64,000 nucleotides of DNA from Cytospora piceicola. Lineage: Eukaryota > Ascomycota > Sordariomycetes > Diaporthales > Cytosporaceae. Shown one piece after another: positions 1 to 12,876 of the stretch. Every line of letters starts with the position of its first letter. Position 1 is the stretch's first letter. The stretch spans positions 744,001 through 808,000 of the forward strand of contig JALQBC010000005.1 in the NCBI GenBank assembly GCA_023375675.1. Reading direction: 5' to 3'. The notes beneath the pieces are model-generated. The model had not been told where the DNA came from. It ran no database searches and was given only the letters and a program-made list of their open reading frames with translations. Both the position numbers and the translations under genes were made by a program.

Positions 1-919
1 ATGTTGCTTCACATCATGCTTCATCGAGGCCCATACGGGTATCATTCGAAAGACCACATCAATGGCGACATGACATAATATACATATGCTCACAGTAAGT
101 ATATCTCCGATATACCGCCGCCACTCATAGAAACTGGCACGGTTGGCATATTCCGTTCCTTCTTGTCGCCTCTAGAAAAGCCCACCACCTTTCTACGGAC
201 CATCCAGAACAGTTCTATCGAACTTTTGCGACAAAACTCCCGAGAGAGGAAGCCCCCTTCTCTCCCGCATCTGGATGAGCCCTCGCTGCGCTATGCCCCT
301 CCCTCCCTTCTCCCCGTTCCTTCGGATCTTCAGGGGCTAGAGCTGATCTCGGGCAACGCTTGACAGCCCTGGCCCTTTTCCTGACCCCTCTAGCTCCGTT
401 GCCGTCGGCTTGCTGTCTGAGCGGCTCCGAACTAGGCCGCTGGAGACTAGCTGGCCGGCTACTGAGTCCATAGTGCGCATAGTGTGCTAACCGAGGCGGC
501 AAGGCCCTCGAGATCTTGTGAGGCTGTGAAGGGTTGATGACGACGGGGCAATCGATAGATGGAGGGATCATCCGCGAAGCTTTTGATACAGTAGGTAGAC
601 CTCCCCATTGGACTTCAGCAGACAGACTATGGGTTCGTAAAGAGACGCCTAGCCTTCCCATGCCTACCAAGAAAGCTCGTACCGATGCGTTACCTTGGGA
701 TACTTATGCATACCAGGCAATAAGCTGCCAAGCAGGGCGTTTTATAGAGATAGAGCTTAAAACCTGGTCTCGGACGGGCCATGGATCGATTCTCCTACTG
801 AAAGCCATAACCGTAATCGACACGAGAATGCGGTGTATCTTGTAATCCAACCCCACTCATCCTTCAACCAACGTGGAGGCAACTTGTTATACATATAAAG
901 AACGACAAGATGGCGTAGG
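1..919. other. Left-edge intergenic stretch, no supported gene
   Basis: No reading frame here has family resemblance, a believable start or fungal splice signals joining it to a neighbour. The overlapping short frames on both strands around 163-845 have low-complexity composition and look like chance. It probably holds the 3' untranslated region of the Ctf4-like gene to its right, which is transcribed leftwards. Confidence 0.6.
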
Positions 920-3537
920 TTACTCGTCAAAGTCCATACCGCCAACCCTCTTCTCACCAACCTCCCTGATCTTTTCCCCCAGGATCGTCCTCCCATACCT
1001 CTCCGCCACCTTGCCCGCCGCCTCGATCATCCTGCCCGTGCGGTCCCGCATGAGCTCCACCATCTCCAGGGCGCGCATCCCGCGCTCCTCGCCCTCGCGG
1101 CACTCGATCGCCAGCAGCTGCAGGAGAGTCTTGTCGATCTCGATCTCCAGGCGCGACAGCACCGTCCGCTGCGCGTGGGAGCCCGAGGTTGACTCGACCA
1201 GGTCCTGCATCTGCGCGGCCTGGACGCCGCGGAGCATGAACTGCTGCTCGAGCTTGCGCGCCTCCGAGGTCTCCTCGACCTCCTCTGAGATGTCCATCTC
1301 GTTCTCGGAGAAGACGTCCTCGTCGTCGCCGAGACCGTTGGCCGTCGGCTTAGTGTTGGCCTTGGGCTTGGGCGGTGCTGAGGTGAGGGGGATGGAGAAG
1401 TCGAACTCGGAGAGGAGGGGTCGTGGGAAGTAAGGGTATTGGTCGCCGCCCTTCAGGATGATACAGTGAAATCTGTTATCTGCGACAGCAATGGGGAAGT
1501 AGGACTCATGTTTTCGCCCAGAAGCCAGGCGAGGAAGGAGTTTGGTATCCAGTAGTGGGACCCAGCATGCTCGTGATGGCCGCCGCCAGTGCAGCAGAGT
1601 TAGGAGCACTCCCTCGCTATCATAAATGCACGGGTCCTATTTCATGTTACTAAATGTGGAATCTCGTAGCTGTCATGTTGAGTACTTACTCCGTTGTCCG
1701 AGAAGAAGACGCTCTTGACGGTAACGCCTTCTGGAAGTGCTACCGTATCCTCGTTTTGGCAAATCTCATCACGCTTGATATTCTCGATGGAGTATAGCAG
1801 CCTCGTCCGGCCGTCTGCACCGCAAGGTCCGTTGCCCATGGTCAAAACGTAATCCCGCCAGCTAACACAGGTGACCATCGGTGTGCTCTTTGGACGATAC
1901 ACTCGGTAGGGTATTCCAAAAAGTGTGTAGACACGGACGTAGTTTGCCGATGTCGTTACAGTGATGAATGAGTCTCCCAGGGACATGGCCAAGACTGACT
2001 CTCCCTTCGGCAGCTCTGTCCTCCAGTCATTTCGCTGGGTCCAGGTCTCATGGGGCCTGTAAAATATTGATGCTGGTGCGTCATCTGTTGGAGGACATGC
2101 GAAGAGGGTGCCAGTCTCATTGAGACAGGCCTTGTCGTACAGGAATGTATCCGTGAAATGAAAGTCCCGATGGAACTCATGATCGTAGAACTCCACGGTC
2201 ACGGTGTTGTGCGTATCCTGATCAACAGTCCAGACGAACCCAATAAGGTTAAGACAAAGGTACTTCCGATTCCCTCGCCAGGGGGTGGCACCGGGCTGGA
2301 AAGGTTCGTGATATTGAGGTCGCAATAGATTGGTACGCTTGTTCGGATGTTCACCAAAGATACCGTCATCGTCTGCCGGTCGCTTTCGGCCGAGGGTATA
2401 CCCAGCACCGTCATCATCGACAACGAAGTTGTCATCGTCCTCCCCAAACCCCTCATCAAGCAGGGAGTCCAGGTCGTCAGTCAGCTCTGTGCGGGCTGGG
2501 GGTGGACGCGGCTTCTGGCCATTGATCTGCGGTCTCCGGGAATTTGCTGAGGTTTCTGATAAAGGGTCGTGAATGAAAGGGGCTGGTTGCCTCGGCAGTT
2601 GGAGGAGCAAGGAGAACTGGTTAGAGATGAAGTCTGGGCAGATGTAGACCTCGCCGTCGGTTGTGGTTAGGGACAACAGATTGTTGGTTGGATGCCATGC
2701 GATGTCCATGACATTCGGATATTCGTATCTGCCAATAACACTTTGGTCTTTCGTCTGCCAGATAAGAACTTTCTTGTCCTTGGCAGCTGTCGCGAGCATG
2801 GCTCCATTGGGTGACCAGGCGATGGCAGTAATGTCGCCCTCATGTCCGTTCCTGAAAGATCGTTGGTGCTCCCAGTCGTTCTTGGATACGACCAAGACGT
2901 CCCTGATCGGCGTCGGGACCGCGAACGCCCTCCCGTCCGGATGCCAGGCCACGGCGGAAGAAGCCTCGTCTTGCATATCCAAAGCCCCGATTACACCGTC
3001 GACCTTCTTGATCAACTCTGGTTCCTCCGCTGTCATCGAGTAGACGTACACGACGCCATCGGTGCAAGACAGGGACAGCAGGCTGCCCTTAGGGTCGAAG
3101 GCAACATGTTTCGTCGGCTTCCCGTGCTCCTTCAGGTGGAATATCTTGGAGTTGTCGTCGGTTCCAACGACCTTTACCGTGAGCTCATCACTGGCAACAG
3201 CGCACAGCTTGCCGTCCGGAGACAATGCAATGGCGCGTATGGGCAAAGTGCAACGCGTGAGGAATCTCTCGAAGGTGTTGGTCTCGAGGGAGTATAAGCT
3301 GACGGTGCCATCCTCGGAGCCGACAATGAAGAAATCGTTATTGGCGACGACGCTGACGTTCTGTTCTTGGCAGTCGTCGATATTGATGGGTTCTCCGTCA
3401 AATCCAGTCTTATAGAGGCGAATGGTGTTGTTTGATCCCACTGTCACCAGTTTGGTCCCATCTGGCGTATAGGCACATCGAGTTGTGCCTTGTGTATGAG
3501 CCGGCCGAGGGCGAACGCGTTGGGCAGCCGAGGCCAT
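920..3537 (-). CDS. Ctf4/SepB/Mcl1-type replication adaptor with WD40 repeats
   Basis: Homologue of yeast Ctf4, fission yeast Mcl1, Aspergillus SepB and human WDHD1/And-1, the trimeric hub that ties the CMG helicase to DNA polymerase alpha and supports sister-chromatid cohesion. Two exons: 1690-3537 and 920-1636. The 53-bp intron 1637-1689 has donor GTAAGT and acceptor TAG in phase 0 and joins FFSDNG to DPCIYDSEG. The product is 854 residues, usual for the family. The N-terminal third is a WD40 propeller (YTPDGTKLVTVGSNN, IAWSPNGAMLATAAKDKKVLIW). An acidic linker (DDLDSLLDEGFGEDDDNFV) follows, then the second SepB-type propeller (PWRGNRKYLCLNLIG) and a helical C-terminus (LLQLLAIECREGEERGMRAL). 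The start is the first ATG before the propeller. Divergent from the WD40 gene at 4044; the promoter between them carries MCB-like sites, which suits G1/S control. Family assignment is firm. Confidence 0.93.
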
Positions 3538-3669
3538 ATTCAGATTGGGATTCCTGTTTCAATGAGATTACGTACTGGGCCACGAAAGGGTTCATAAGAA
3601 GTAGAATTGCGAAAGCTGGCTCAGCCGACTGATATGCGTCTATTCAACTGAGAAAGCAGAATTGGGGAG

Positions 3670-3717
3670 ACGCGACGAGACGCGTAGTGGGGCTAGTCCA
3701 ACTAATTAAGGTCGCGT
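3670..3717. promoter_or_regulatory. Cluster of three MCB-like (MluI cell-cycle box) cores
   Basis: ACGCGA at 3670, ACGCGT at 3680 and TCGCGT (reverse complement ACGCGA) at 3712 lie within 48 bases, about 130-180 bases upstream of the Ctf4-like start and about 330-370 bases upstream of the divergent WD40 start. MCB elements are bound by MBF (Mbp1/Swi6-type) and drive G1/S transcription of replication genes in yeasts. The cores are seen directly; their function here is inferred from position and the neighbour's role. Confidence 0.5.
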
Positions 3718-3794
3718 CGTGCCGCTTAGCAAGCTGACAGGTTGCCCCATGTAGGTAGACTACGAGTAATAACTGTAACCCTCATCCCTGGAAA

Positions 3795-3806
3795 CCCCCC
3801 CCCCCC
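3795..3806 (+). repeat. Poly-C tract (12 C)
   Basis: A run of twelve cytosines in the shared promoter between the Ctf4-like and WD40 genes. It is likely length-variable and error-prone in sequencing. Confidence 0.8.
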
Positions 3807-4043
3807 AATCCAGCTTACCCTGACAGCCTGAGCTTTTGAAGATTCAGGGGTAGAGGGGTGGTCTGTGCACAAATAGATATATGTAAGCACGTTCAAGAGT
3901 CGAGTTCAAGACTTCGATAGCAACATGTACAGACATAAAAAGTCGTAAACTTTCAAGTCTAATTCCCATCCTGACCTTTCATCTGTTCTTCATATAAGAG
4001 TTTTCCATCAGTCTGAGGATTAAGGCGAGGCAAACGACCCAAC

Positions 4044-5299
4044 ATGAACTCATCAGACCCAAGGCATTTCTTCGAGTCAGAGTGAGTGAAGCCAAACAGA
4101 ACAGATCGCCACCTAGCCAAGAAACGTGTGCTAATACCTCCCACAGCGCGGCTCAAAGCAAGAGGGAAAGACGGGAAGCCAAGTCAAGCAATAAGCTCGG
4201 CAACCCTATTGTTCTCAAGTCCAAAATCGCTGCAGCATGCGTGGACCCGCACTCTCCATCGAACAGTGTGTTCGTAGCTGAGACCGCGGGGTCAGTGAGA
4301 AGGATCAAGGTCGACGACGAAAACTCCAAGACCGTCTACCGCGGCCCCACAGCACCTATTACCTGCGTTGCAGTAGGCGGTTCGGGAAATAGGACCGTCT
4401 TCGCCGGCTCTTGGGACAAGAACATCTGGTCCTGGGACATCGAGACCCGTCAGCCCGGTCGCAAATTCGAGGGGCATTCTGATTTCGTCAAGGCGGTCGT
4501 ATGCACGCGCATAGCAGGGAAGGATATTCTGATCAGCGGCGGCGCAGACAAGAAAATTATGGTGTGGGACATCGCCTCAGGACGCCGCCTACATGTGCTA
4601 CAGGACCCGGTGACGACCATGCTCGCTGTGCAGTCCCTTGCGACCGACCCTCTGTTGAGCTCCCAGGATGAGACTGTGGTGGTCAGTGCAGGGAGTGACC
4701 CTCAAATTCGGAGATGGAAGGTACGGCTGGCTGACTGGGAGCAACTCGCGGATGTGGAACCCGGAACGCCGAACGTGGAGAGGAGGACAATAAATGTACA
4801 CGAGACTGGTGTCTACAAGGTGCTGTTTGATAACTTGGGCGACGAGGTCGACCTATGGACGGCCAGTGGTGATGGATCAACGAAATGCTTGTCGCGAGGG
4901 AAGGACTTCACGACTGAAGACAGCTTCGAGCACGGTGATCATGTCCGCGCCGTGGCGGTGACAGACCAATGGGTCATAACCGCCGGAAGGGATGAAGACC
5001 TCAAGGTGTGGGACAGGACGTCTGGCACACTTCATTGCTCATTGGAGGGCCACTATGATGAGGTTACCGACTTGTTGCTTCTCGCGAGCGGCCATGGATA
5101 CGACCAGAGACTTGTCAGTGTCAGCATCGATGGAACTGTGCGCACCTGGCCACTCGATAAGGCGGGTTTGGACGCCGCCGTGCAAGAGCAAACCAAAACT
5201 ACCACTAACGGAGTCGGAGATGACGATGCGGAGGAAGAGGCGGAGAACTTGCTCACTGCGGAAGAGGAGGCCGAGCTTGCGGAGCTAATGGACGACTAA
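4044..5299 (+). CDS. Small WD40-repeat protein, function unassigned
   Basis: Spliced model of 396 residues: exon 1 4044-4081 (MNSSDPRHFFES plus two bases) and exon 2 4147-5299. The 65-bp intron 4082-4146 has donor GTGAGT, branch-like GCTAAT and acceptor CAG. The join gives DAAQSKRERREAK in frame, which is why I prefer this start to any inside the intron. The body contains WD40 blades ending in SWDKNIWSWD, GGADKKIMVWD, AGRDEDLKVWD and SIDGTVRTWPLD, so it is probably a single beta-propeller scaffold. A basic N-terminal patch and an acidic tail (EEAENLLTAEEEAELAELMDD, partly) flank it. I do not recognise a specific orthologue. Divergent from the Ctf4-like gene. Confidence 0.85.
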
Positions 5300-7942
5300 A
5301 GGCATGAGAGGAGGCTACAGTATCAGAATAAGACACAACGCTATGTTTGAGCGAAGAGTGCCCGATCACCAACCTCGAGCTCTCCAGCACATCTATTCAT
5401 AACCCGCTTGACCCATACCGCGTGGACTCGTCGTGTGGCACCAAAGCGCTTACAGCATCTCATCACATCCAAGCAAGATCGTGAGATGTAAAGTGGTGCC
5501 TCACTCCGAAGAGACACTGCCGACCAACTTATCGCCGTGCGACAGTGATACCTGCGCGGAAAATTTTCCATTCGCGATTCCTTGGTACACAAAACAATGA
5601 CCAGATCTTTTCGGACAATCCCAGCCAAAGTTGGCCGTTGGTTATCGCAGTGCAGAGACGGAGGGAGATCTACCGCAAGAAGCAAGTTGACACGCCCAAC
5701 AGATAAGACATGAATCACATAGGATCCATGATTCCTTTGTCGACAAACAGCAACAGAGCGGCCTCAGTTGGAACCCCGTTCACATGGAAAAGGGCCTTGT
5801 GACTGAGTGGTGCTCTGTGGTGGATTGTTGCGACCCAGAATCTCTGATAACAGCTACTCGTGTGATACGCGCATGAGATTTCGAAACCGACCGCACAGTA
5901 TATGATCAACAGGAGATATGCAGGGTAACGCAAGGGAGCGGCTTCTCGCATAAAAACCCCTCTAGCTTGCCACATACTGTTAAACATGAAAAGGATTTCG
6001 TCGAGGAGCAAGGTATGGGGTTTGAGCTCCGAGGCAGGAATCAAAATACCGAGGTAAGGGGTGGAAATGCAACTGTCGAATGGCAATTGGTGCCCACGAC
6101 TCAAGTCCTAAGGTCCATCGAGGCAGAGGAGCATCTAGTCTTGAACAAGGTACCGTGGAGGCACAAGATCTCCAGTGCGGACCCTCGTGGATCTCTGGAA
6201 GCATATCTCCGTTACCAAACTGGAAGTCGCCCCAACACGTTTCATCATATGTCGACTCGACAGGACCTGCTGTTTGCCGTCTGCGGGTTGCGGTAAGAGC
6301 CTTGCATCCCATGCGTTACAAAACTTGATAACCCTCAAAGTCTGACAGTGCGAGAAAGGAGAAGGAAGGAAGAGACAGACCTCCGATCGATGCAACAGCA
6401 GTATGTCAGAGACCATGACCAGAGCCTCCCCTTCAGCCTTCGGGTCCGCATACAATGCCATTGGCCGCTGGTTTGCCCGTTTTTCCCGTAATTACGGCTC
6501 GGTACATTCCAGACACCAATAGCAATGTTCGTGCAACACGAGGTTAAATGCTTCCATACCGGACGGCCTTCGAGCATAATCATACGTATGAAGTCGTAGG
6601 TCGACACAAGCTCGTCCGAGTCCGAGTTTCTGATTTTAGTTATTCGCTTCTGGGAACACTGCCGTTCTTGCACGACTGAATAGTCGAACCATGTCGGAGC
6701 AAGCCACAATATCCCAATGGCTGCACAACCAAGCCCCATGTGGTATGTTCTGGGACAGCATTTATATACGGGCAGGGGAGGCCGCAGCGGATTCTTGCAA
6801 GCTCATGCGGTACTTCACGAATCCCGCGGCTGCTGTTGGACCATACAACTCATGAAAGAGTACAGTTCAGTTCGTACAGAGGTATGAAGTGCAACCACCC
6901 AGGAACCACCCAGGAGGTTGCGAACCGATTCACAGCAGGTGTTCGCCAGGTCTGAACGTCTTCTGGAAAAGTCGTATCTTTGACCCCTTACCTGAGGGGA
7001 CGGGAAACAAGGTAACTCGTGTTGGTACATTGATCATAGCTGGCATCTATGTAGATGGCCACTGCAACCAGCGCTCGGATATGAGCTGCAGCTGCAGCTG
7101 CTTGCGTGTTCTGTCCCATGTCAGCCACGTTCCAAAGCATCCCCCTCGTTCTGGACACTCGGACGTGGTTTTCGAGTTGCCCATTGGCTGTCAGCGAGGG
7201 CGATGTCGCTTATATGTCGTCCATGGAACCGGGTCTGGCCTGCTTGTGGCCGTTTGTTGTCAATGCTCGAATCATATTGGACCAACATGTCGGACAGCGT
7301 GTGCTTCTACATCATCGGCGCACTTATTCGTGAGGTTCCTTGGTAACGTTGCGAGGGGCAGCCATTGCCCATTGCTGTCTTGTTTGGGCCTCACTGCCGC
7401 TATCCGCATCCTGCTCCAGATGTATTCTGTAGGGCCGGCCGGAAAAGAGGAAGGGGGAAAAAGAAGCAAGAAAGTACCCAGGTAGGACAGGTGAACTCTC
7501 TTCCCCCCCACATATCATTTTCGTCTTCATGTCCATTATTTTCATTGTCATTATCGTTAGTCAGACTGGTTGGGGCCTCAAGAACTCTTTTAGTCAGCTT
7601 GATTTTGTTTTACTTCCTCGTACCTAACTCACGATTTCTGGACTTCATTCTGCACGTTGTCGTGTGTTGGCGCTGTTGTGGAGACGGCTAAACACGATAC
7701 CAGCCCCAATTATTGTCACTTGTTACTGCCTGACCTGGAATTGGTCGTCATCAGACATTGCAATAGGGGGAACCAGCCACTGGACTGCGATTTAAGCTTA
7801 CATTCACCAGTTCACCAACCAAGCATAAAGCCCAGTCATCTATCGCCGGGTGTCCACTTTACCACTCTGATACCGACAGTTCTACTCGATTCGGCATCGA
7901 GTAGTGTGCTGGAGCCAGACTCAGTCTCATGGAGAGGCCAAG
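5300..7942. other. 2.6-kb stretch without a supported gene
   Basis: Several 100-130-codon frames lie end to end on the minus strand (5341-5718, 5715-6104, 6335-6739), and one 198-codon cysteine-rich frame lies on the plus strand (6889-7485) but opens with GTG rather than ATG. None shows a recognisable domain, and I could not link the minus-strand frames through believable introns. The right end is the promoter and leader of the gene at 7943. A multi-exon orphan gene cannot be excluded. Confidence 0.5.
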
Positions 7943-10900
7943 ATGGAGAATCAAGATCACCACCACGGAACCTTGGTAGCTTTCGAGGGCCCTACTGATG
8001 CTGTATCAACACAATTGCGACTACTTCCGACATCTCCTCAGGTCATGATATTACCAGATATACAGACTTATATGAAAGAAGGTGACGAAGACCGCTTCAG
8101 TGCACGAGCTCTCATTAGAAACACTCACGAAGCCGCTCAGGCAAGACACGATGTTGCCATGAATTTTCTGCGAGGATCTGGTGCCAGTAACAAAAGAATT
8201 GTGTTCTTGAGTGGCGGAACCGCGGGTGCCGTATCGCAATGCATATCAACCATTGGCGAGCATCAAGCACGAGGAGATTTCGTCGAGGCGGAGTCAATAT
8301 TCAGGAGCATTTCTCAAGGTGGTGTCAAAGGCCTGACCCGGCAACACAAATACTCCGATCCAAAAACGTTACAGATTCTGGGCGGAGAAGATGACCTGGA
8401 GGAGCCATGTTGGGTAACCGAAGGGTTTGAGGACCCGATCACCAAGGCCATGAAAGCGGCCGATGCTCTGTACGAGGAAACCGAGTCTTTACAACCGGTC
8501 GACTATTTTACCCGAAAGCGGCCGCGGAGCTTGAGCTTGCCCTTGTATGATCACGCGGACGCAATAGGCGAGTCTTCTCCCTTTTTCGTTTTCGGGTCCA
8601 CAAATGGGGAAGCTCAACTGGACTCGAATCCTCATAGCGATGAGCCATCCTACTTCCAGCAGACAACGGATGACCTTTCAAGTGTACGTTCCACAAGGGA
8701 ACAGCATGTCATCTCCAGAGGGCACTTGATATTTGATCGACCACCAAGCTGTATGGGAGAACCCTACAAACCTAGTATCGCAGAGCATCGGTCGCAACTG
8801 TTTCCACCCACGTCGGATGTTGTTCCATCGCCTCCGCCGACGCCAGACGGGGTCTTTTATGGTGAGGCCCGACTGGTGCAAATGCGGGCCTTGAGGACAA
8901 ACAAGCAACTGAGGAATACACGATCGCTTGATGACTTGGAACTAACTCAAACAACACGAAGACGCGATTCCTCTGTCAGCCGATCTCAAGTACCGAAAAC
9001 GGACGCGCCATCAGATGTCCCAGAAGCCAAGAGCCGGCATTTATCTATCGTCGAAGACCCATACTCCAGCAAGAACCTTCTTGACTTACCCCAGGCAAGA
9101 TTTGTTAAGGCCCACACCATGACGATACGGAAGTCTCCCACGTTTCAAAAGCGGCTGCCAAAACCTGCAAGGGAGTCGTATGTTCATCGCGGGACCGATG
9201 CGACGGACTTCGAAGTCGAGCCAAGCTCATTGGATGAGCCGTTCCAGCCCGTACTGCCACTCACCGAGGATCTTGTAATTCGTTTCACTGGTGAGGCTTG
9301 TGATCCGATACTGGACTCTGTGATGCAGTCCCTCAAAACGGAAACCCTCCCCGTATCTCCATACACGCATACATCGACGCGCACTGGGCGGACTGATTCG
9401 TGCTCTTCGACCGTCATAACCGGGGATCTTACCCATTTCAAGGACCCGATATGGTCGCCTCGAGTGGCAGAGTACCCTTGTGACTGGGCATCCAAAGAAT
9501 ACGATCCATTCGCGGCGCGAGGGCATCCTGTGCGTTCCTCCAACTCGACACTACACACTCCAAGTCCGCCTCCTTCAACGGTGTCTATGTATACTCGACA
9601 ACTACCCACGCCGTCCCAGACACCACCTCCTGTGCCGAACAGGTCTGAATCTAGATTCCATGAATTTCCAATAACGGTTCAGCCAAACGCCGTCGCCATT
9701 CAAAATGCGCTGCGGTCTATTCTGAATGTCTACCTAACTCCTCAACAGCATGGGGGATATCATCAATCCAGCCGTTCTCCTCTGCCCTGTATGGACAACC
9801 TATGGGGTCCCATTTCTAGGATCACAGAAGTCCATGACAATAACAGAATGACTAAAGGGAACACGGACCTTATTCTGGCGATCGGTTGCCAAAGAGGCGT
9901 AAAGGGGGACTTCCTGCCTGCGCTTATGGGTCAGATTGAGAAGCTGGGGACGAAATCGAGTGGCATATCTCGAAGTGGTCGCTTAGACATCAGGTATGCT
10001 TTGTTTACAAGGAGCTGATATGAGGAGCTTGAGCTAAATCCCCTCTAGGTACTTGGTCGCCAACGCAATGCAGTCTTTCACCGCTCAGCCTTTGGCGCAA
10101 CAGGCACACAACAACCCCTTTGAAACCCCACAACTGCTCGCATGCTCGATCGTTCCTCATCTGGAGACATACCTTACTGCGCACTCTAGAGTTCGATTCC
10201 TTTTGCTCGAATACCCAGCCGAGCATCTAGCGACCGTCCTAGCTCTGCAGAAGCTGATTGGAAGCAATATCCTCAGGGTGGCGGGGGTAATTGATTCCGA
10301 GGCGACGTCGCCCACCTCAGACCCGCCGCACAGCAGACAGAGTTCCAGGTCTGGCACGGTCTTGCACAACCCAGACGGCAGTATCTTGGACTCAATCAAT
10401 CTTGGAGGACCGCGTTTCCCTGACAACAGGTCGAGCTTGGTTCATCGCAGGACGTACTCGTTTTCGAAGGCGAACTACCTCCTTACCTGCTCCGCCACCG
10501 AGGCCGAGATAGCAGGTTTCATCTCGACAATTTGGAAGCTCCTCATCGAGGTGGACTCTTTCTATGTCCCCGAGCGTAGCCTCTCGCACGGCAGCAGAAC
10601 GGGGCCTGCCAGGTCTATGAAGGGCGCTATCACCGGAACGGTACCGCAGCCCAAGCTGACGAGCAAGCTCACTTTGCAAGGACGTCACGAAAACTCGCCG
10701 GTATACACACACAAACCGCCCATGTTACGGCCTTACGTGAATGACGGTGAAGAAGGGAGTAGCAGCACCAAACCACGGATAACAACATCTGCCTCAGCGC
10801 TGGCTCATGACTTCCCCCTCGCGCCGCCGCCGCCACCCCCTCCTCCGCCACCCCGATCTATTTCCCCAACTCCCTCCACGACAACCACAAGATCTCGAGG

Positions 10901-11141
10901 AAGGGGTGATCCAGGGTACAACCCAGGACAAAGGTCTCGTTCGAGGTCGACTACCCGCCGCAGACTGGCGAGAGCAGCCGAGAGTAGAGATGACGGGGCC
11001 AGTCTATATGCTATAAGTGTGGTCGAGGACGGAGAGTTCTATGATGAGGAGGAGAGGAGGCTGATGCCGATGTATATGCGGCAGAAGGAGTTGGGGAGGG
11101 GGAATAGTCGGAAGGCCTTGAAGTGGCTGGGGCTGGTATGA
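7943..11141 (+). CDS. Large disordered Pro/Ser-rich fungal protein, function unknown
   Basis: Two exons, 7943-9993 and 10049-11141. The 55-bp intron 9994-10048 has donor GTATGC, branch GAGCTAAAT and acceptor TAG; the junction reads SGRLDIR/YLVANAMQSF. The predicted protein has 1047 residues. I start at the ATG giving MENQDHHHGTLVAFEG because the frame upstream lacks an ATG. The first ~150 residues look folded (NKRIVFLSGGTAGAVSQCIS, a helical AESIFRSISQ stretch). The middle is long, Ser/Pro-rich and probably disordered (PSPPPTPDG). A second ordered patch spans the intron (LILAIGCQRGVKGDFLPALMGQIEKL). Near the C-terminus are a run of about ten prolines (nt 10822-10857) and an Arg/Ser patch. Similar fungal proteins are often labelled 'gastric mucin-like', a label reflecting composition only. 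No function is assigned. Confidence 0.8.
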
Positions 11142-11746
11142 GTGTCTGCTGAGAAAATTCATTTGGCCGCCAGGGTAGACCTGCATACTTTTGGTACTCT
11201 TCATGAGCGTGTTTGTATTTCTTTGGAGTTTTTCCCTAGGTACCGATTCGGCTTGTGAATGGATACATCTAGTTGCATAATTCTGTATTCGATTTATGTT
11301 AAGACGAGAGAATTGGGTGATGTTCTCCTTCAGGGGGTATGCATGAACTGGTATGTTATCACGAACATATAAGCGCTTACCAAAGCGAATGGCCATAGCA
11401 TAAATAGTTTGTTTCGCTCCTCATCTGCCGTTACTGAACATGCTGTCCTTTCCCCTTCGTCAAGAAAAGTCTCGGGTTGTCGAGACGCTACCATCTCCCC
11501 TACTGACAGACACACTGTCCTAAGCGATAGTCGTAAAATGTGACCGCAAAACATAGCTGAATAATGAACCCCAAGGAACCAAGGAGTACTGGTCCCCAAA
11601 GATTCGGGAAGCGTATGGAATGTGCAAAGGAAGCCTCTACGTGATAAACACCCTTCTGCAACAAGAGGATCCTCAGGGACTATAACTTCTTACTTCGAAG
11701 GGTTACCAGATGTCCTTCAGAATCAGGAGGCTTGTATAACTGGCCT

Positions 11747-11780
<34 letters not shown>

Positions 11781-12876
11781 TAGGTTGGACGCATTGCCAT
11801 CTACTGTACTTCCTTTCTCCATTGCAACCAAGCAACACGAAATGAAGTAAAAGCTAGGCCTCGAGCAACATCCGCACTACCCACCAAACACAAGACTGCT
11901 AAAGTACAGATGAACAGAGGTGGCCCAGAGCGAAGGATTCAAATAAGTCCGAGGGCCATCATCACAGTAGCCACAAGTCTCTTGTGCCTATCGTAGTCAT
12001 GTCTTGCATAGGAGTAGGGACCAAGTCCTCAGCTACCCGATCATCATGAGTGAAAGTGACCTGTCATCTACTTCCGGGCCCTGGAGAGCATGACAGCAGT
12101 CGGCCAACAGATGAGTGATCAGCATTGCCATGAAGACCTCGATGTCCAAGCATGATGGACTTGTAACTAGGGGAGGTGTCTGATGCTTAACATTTGGCAG
12201 TATCAGCATTGGGGGAGTTGTTGACCTGTCAACTGAGTCCACATATGATTCAGTAGTAGTCAAGTCCCAGACACCCAAATCGTGTGGACGAGATACTGTA
12301 TAAGTCTTTGGAATATCTCATTGTATTGACCTTTTTTACGTCCCTAGCCTTAAGAACTTGATTGGAAAAAAGCCAAAGAAATCAATGTCCATCATAATCC
12401 CCATCACTGACAGAACGGCGCGAAGATAGGATCACGACAGATGAAAGACAAGAACTCCAGTTGTGTATGTATTATGTGAGGACATGCCATCTGGATAGTA
12501 AACGCTCCATGGTGACCTCCTTGGCCCTTTCCTGCATGAATCCGTCAAGGGGACAAAGCAGTATGTATGCCTTAGGAGATGCCCGGTCCATCCATCATGA
12601 TGATGTTTGATGCTTGCGTCTGAAGCTTCCCGACCCCGGAAAACAAATCCAAAGTGACGATCACTTGGTTCTATGCGCAAGAAGGCCAACAGAAAACACG
12701 AACGCAGGAAAATCAAAGTCCGAATCCCATATCCGCCAGCCTGCACTCCTGACTACCCTGCACGTCTCCCATGTTCCACATCTCGTGACGGTCGTGAGCA
12801 GCCGTTCTCCCAAAACTTGGCGTTGGTTCGATACTTATACAAACTTGACGAGACGGGAGTTGGTGGCATCATTTGT
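11142..12876. other. Intergenic, convergent 3' ends; no supported gene
   Basis: It lies between the 3' ends of the gene ending at 11141 (+) and the Ypt1 gene ending at 12877 (-). It contains a 30-base AT microsatellite and AT-richer sequence. Short frames here (for example 12432-12746) show no family resemblance. Confidence 0.6.
11749..11778 (+). repeat. (AT)15 microsatellite
   Basis: Fifteen uninterrupted AT units in the convergent intergenic region. A candidate length-polymorphic marker. Confidence 0.95.

Noticed and set aside
3515..3520. A further ACGCGT near the Ctf4-like start
   Set aside because: It lies within the coding sequence (Arg-Val/Arg codons), so it was not counted in the promoter cluster.
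6889..7485. 198-codon cysteine-rich plus-strand frame
   Set aside because: Opens with GTG rather than ATG, lacks a signal peptide or domain and shows no splice partner.
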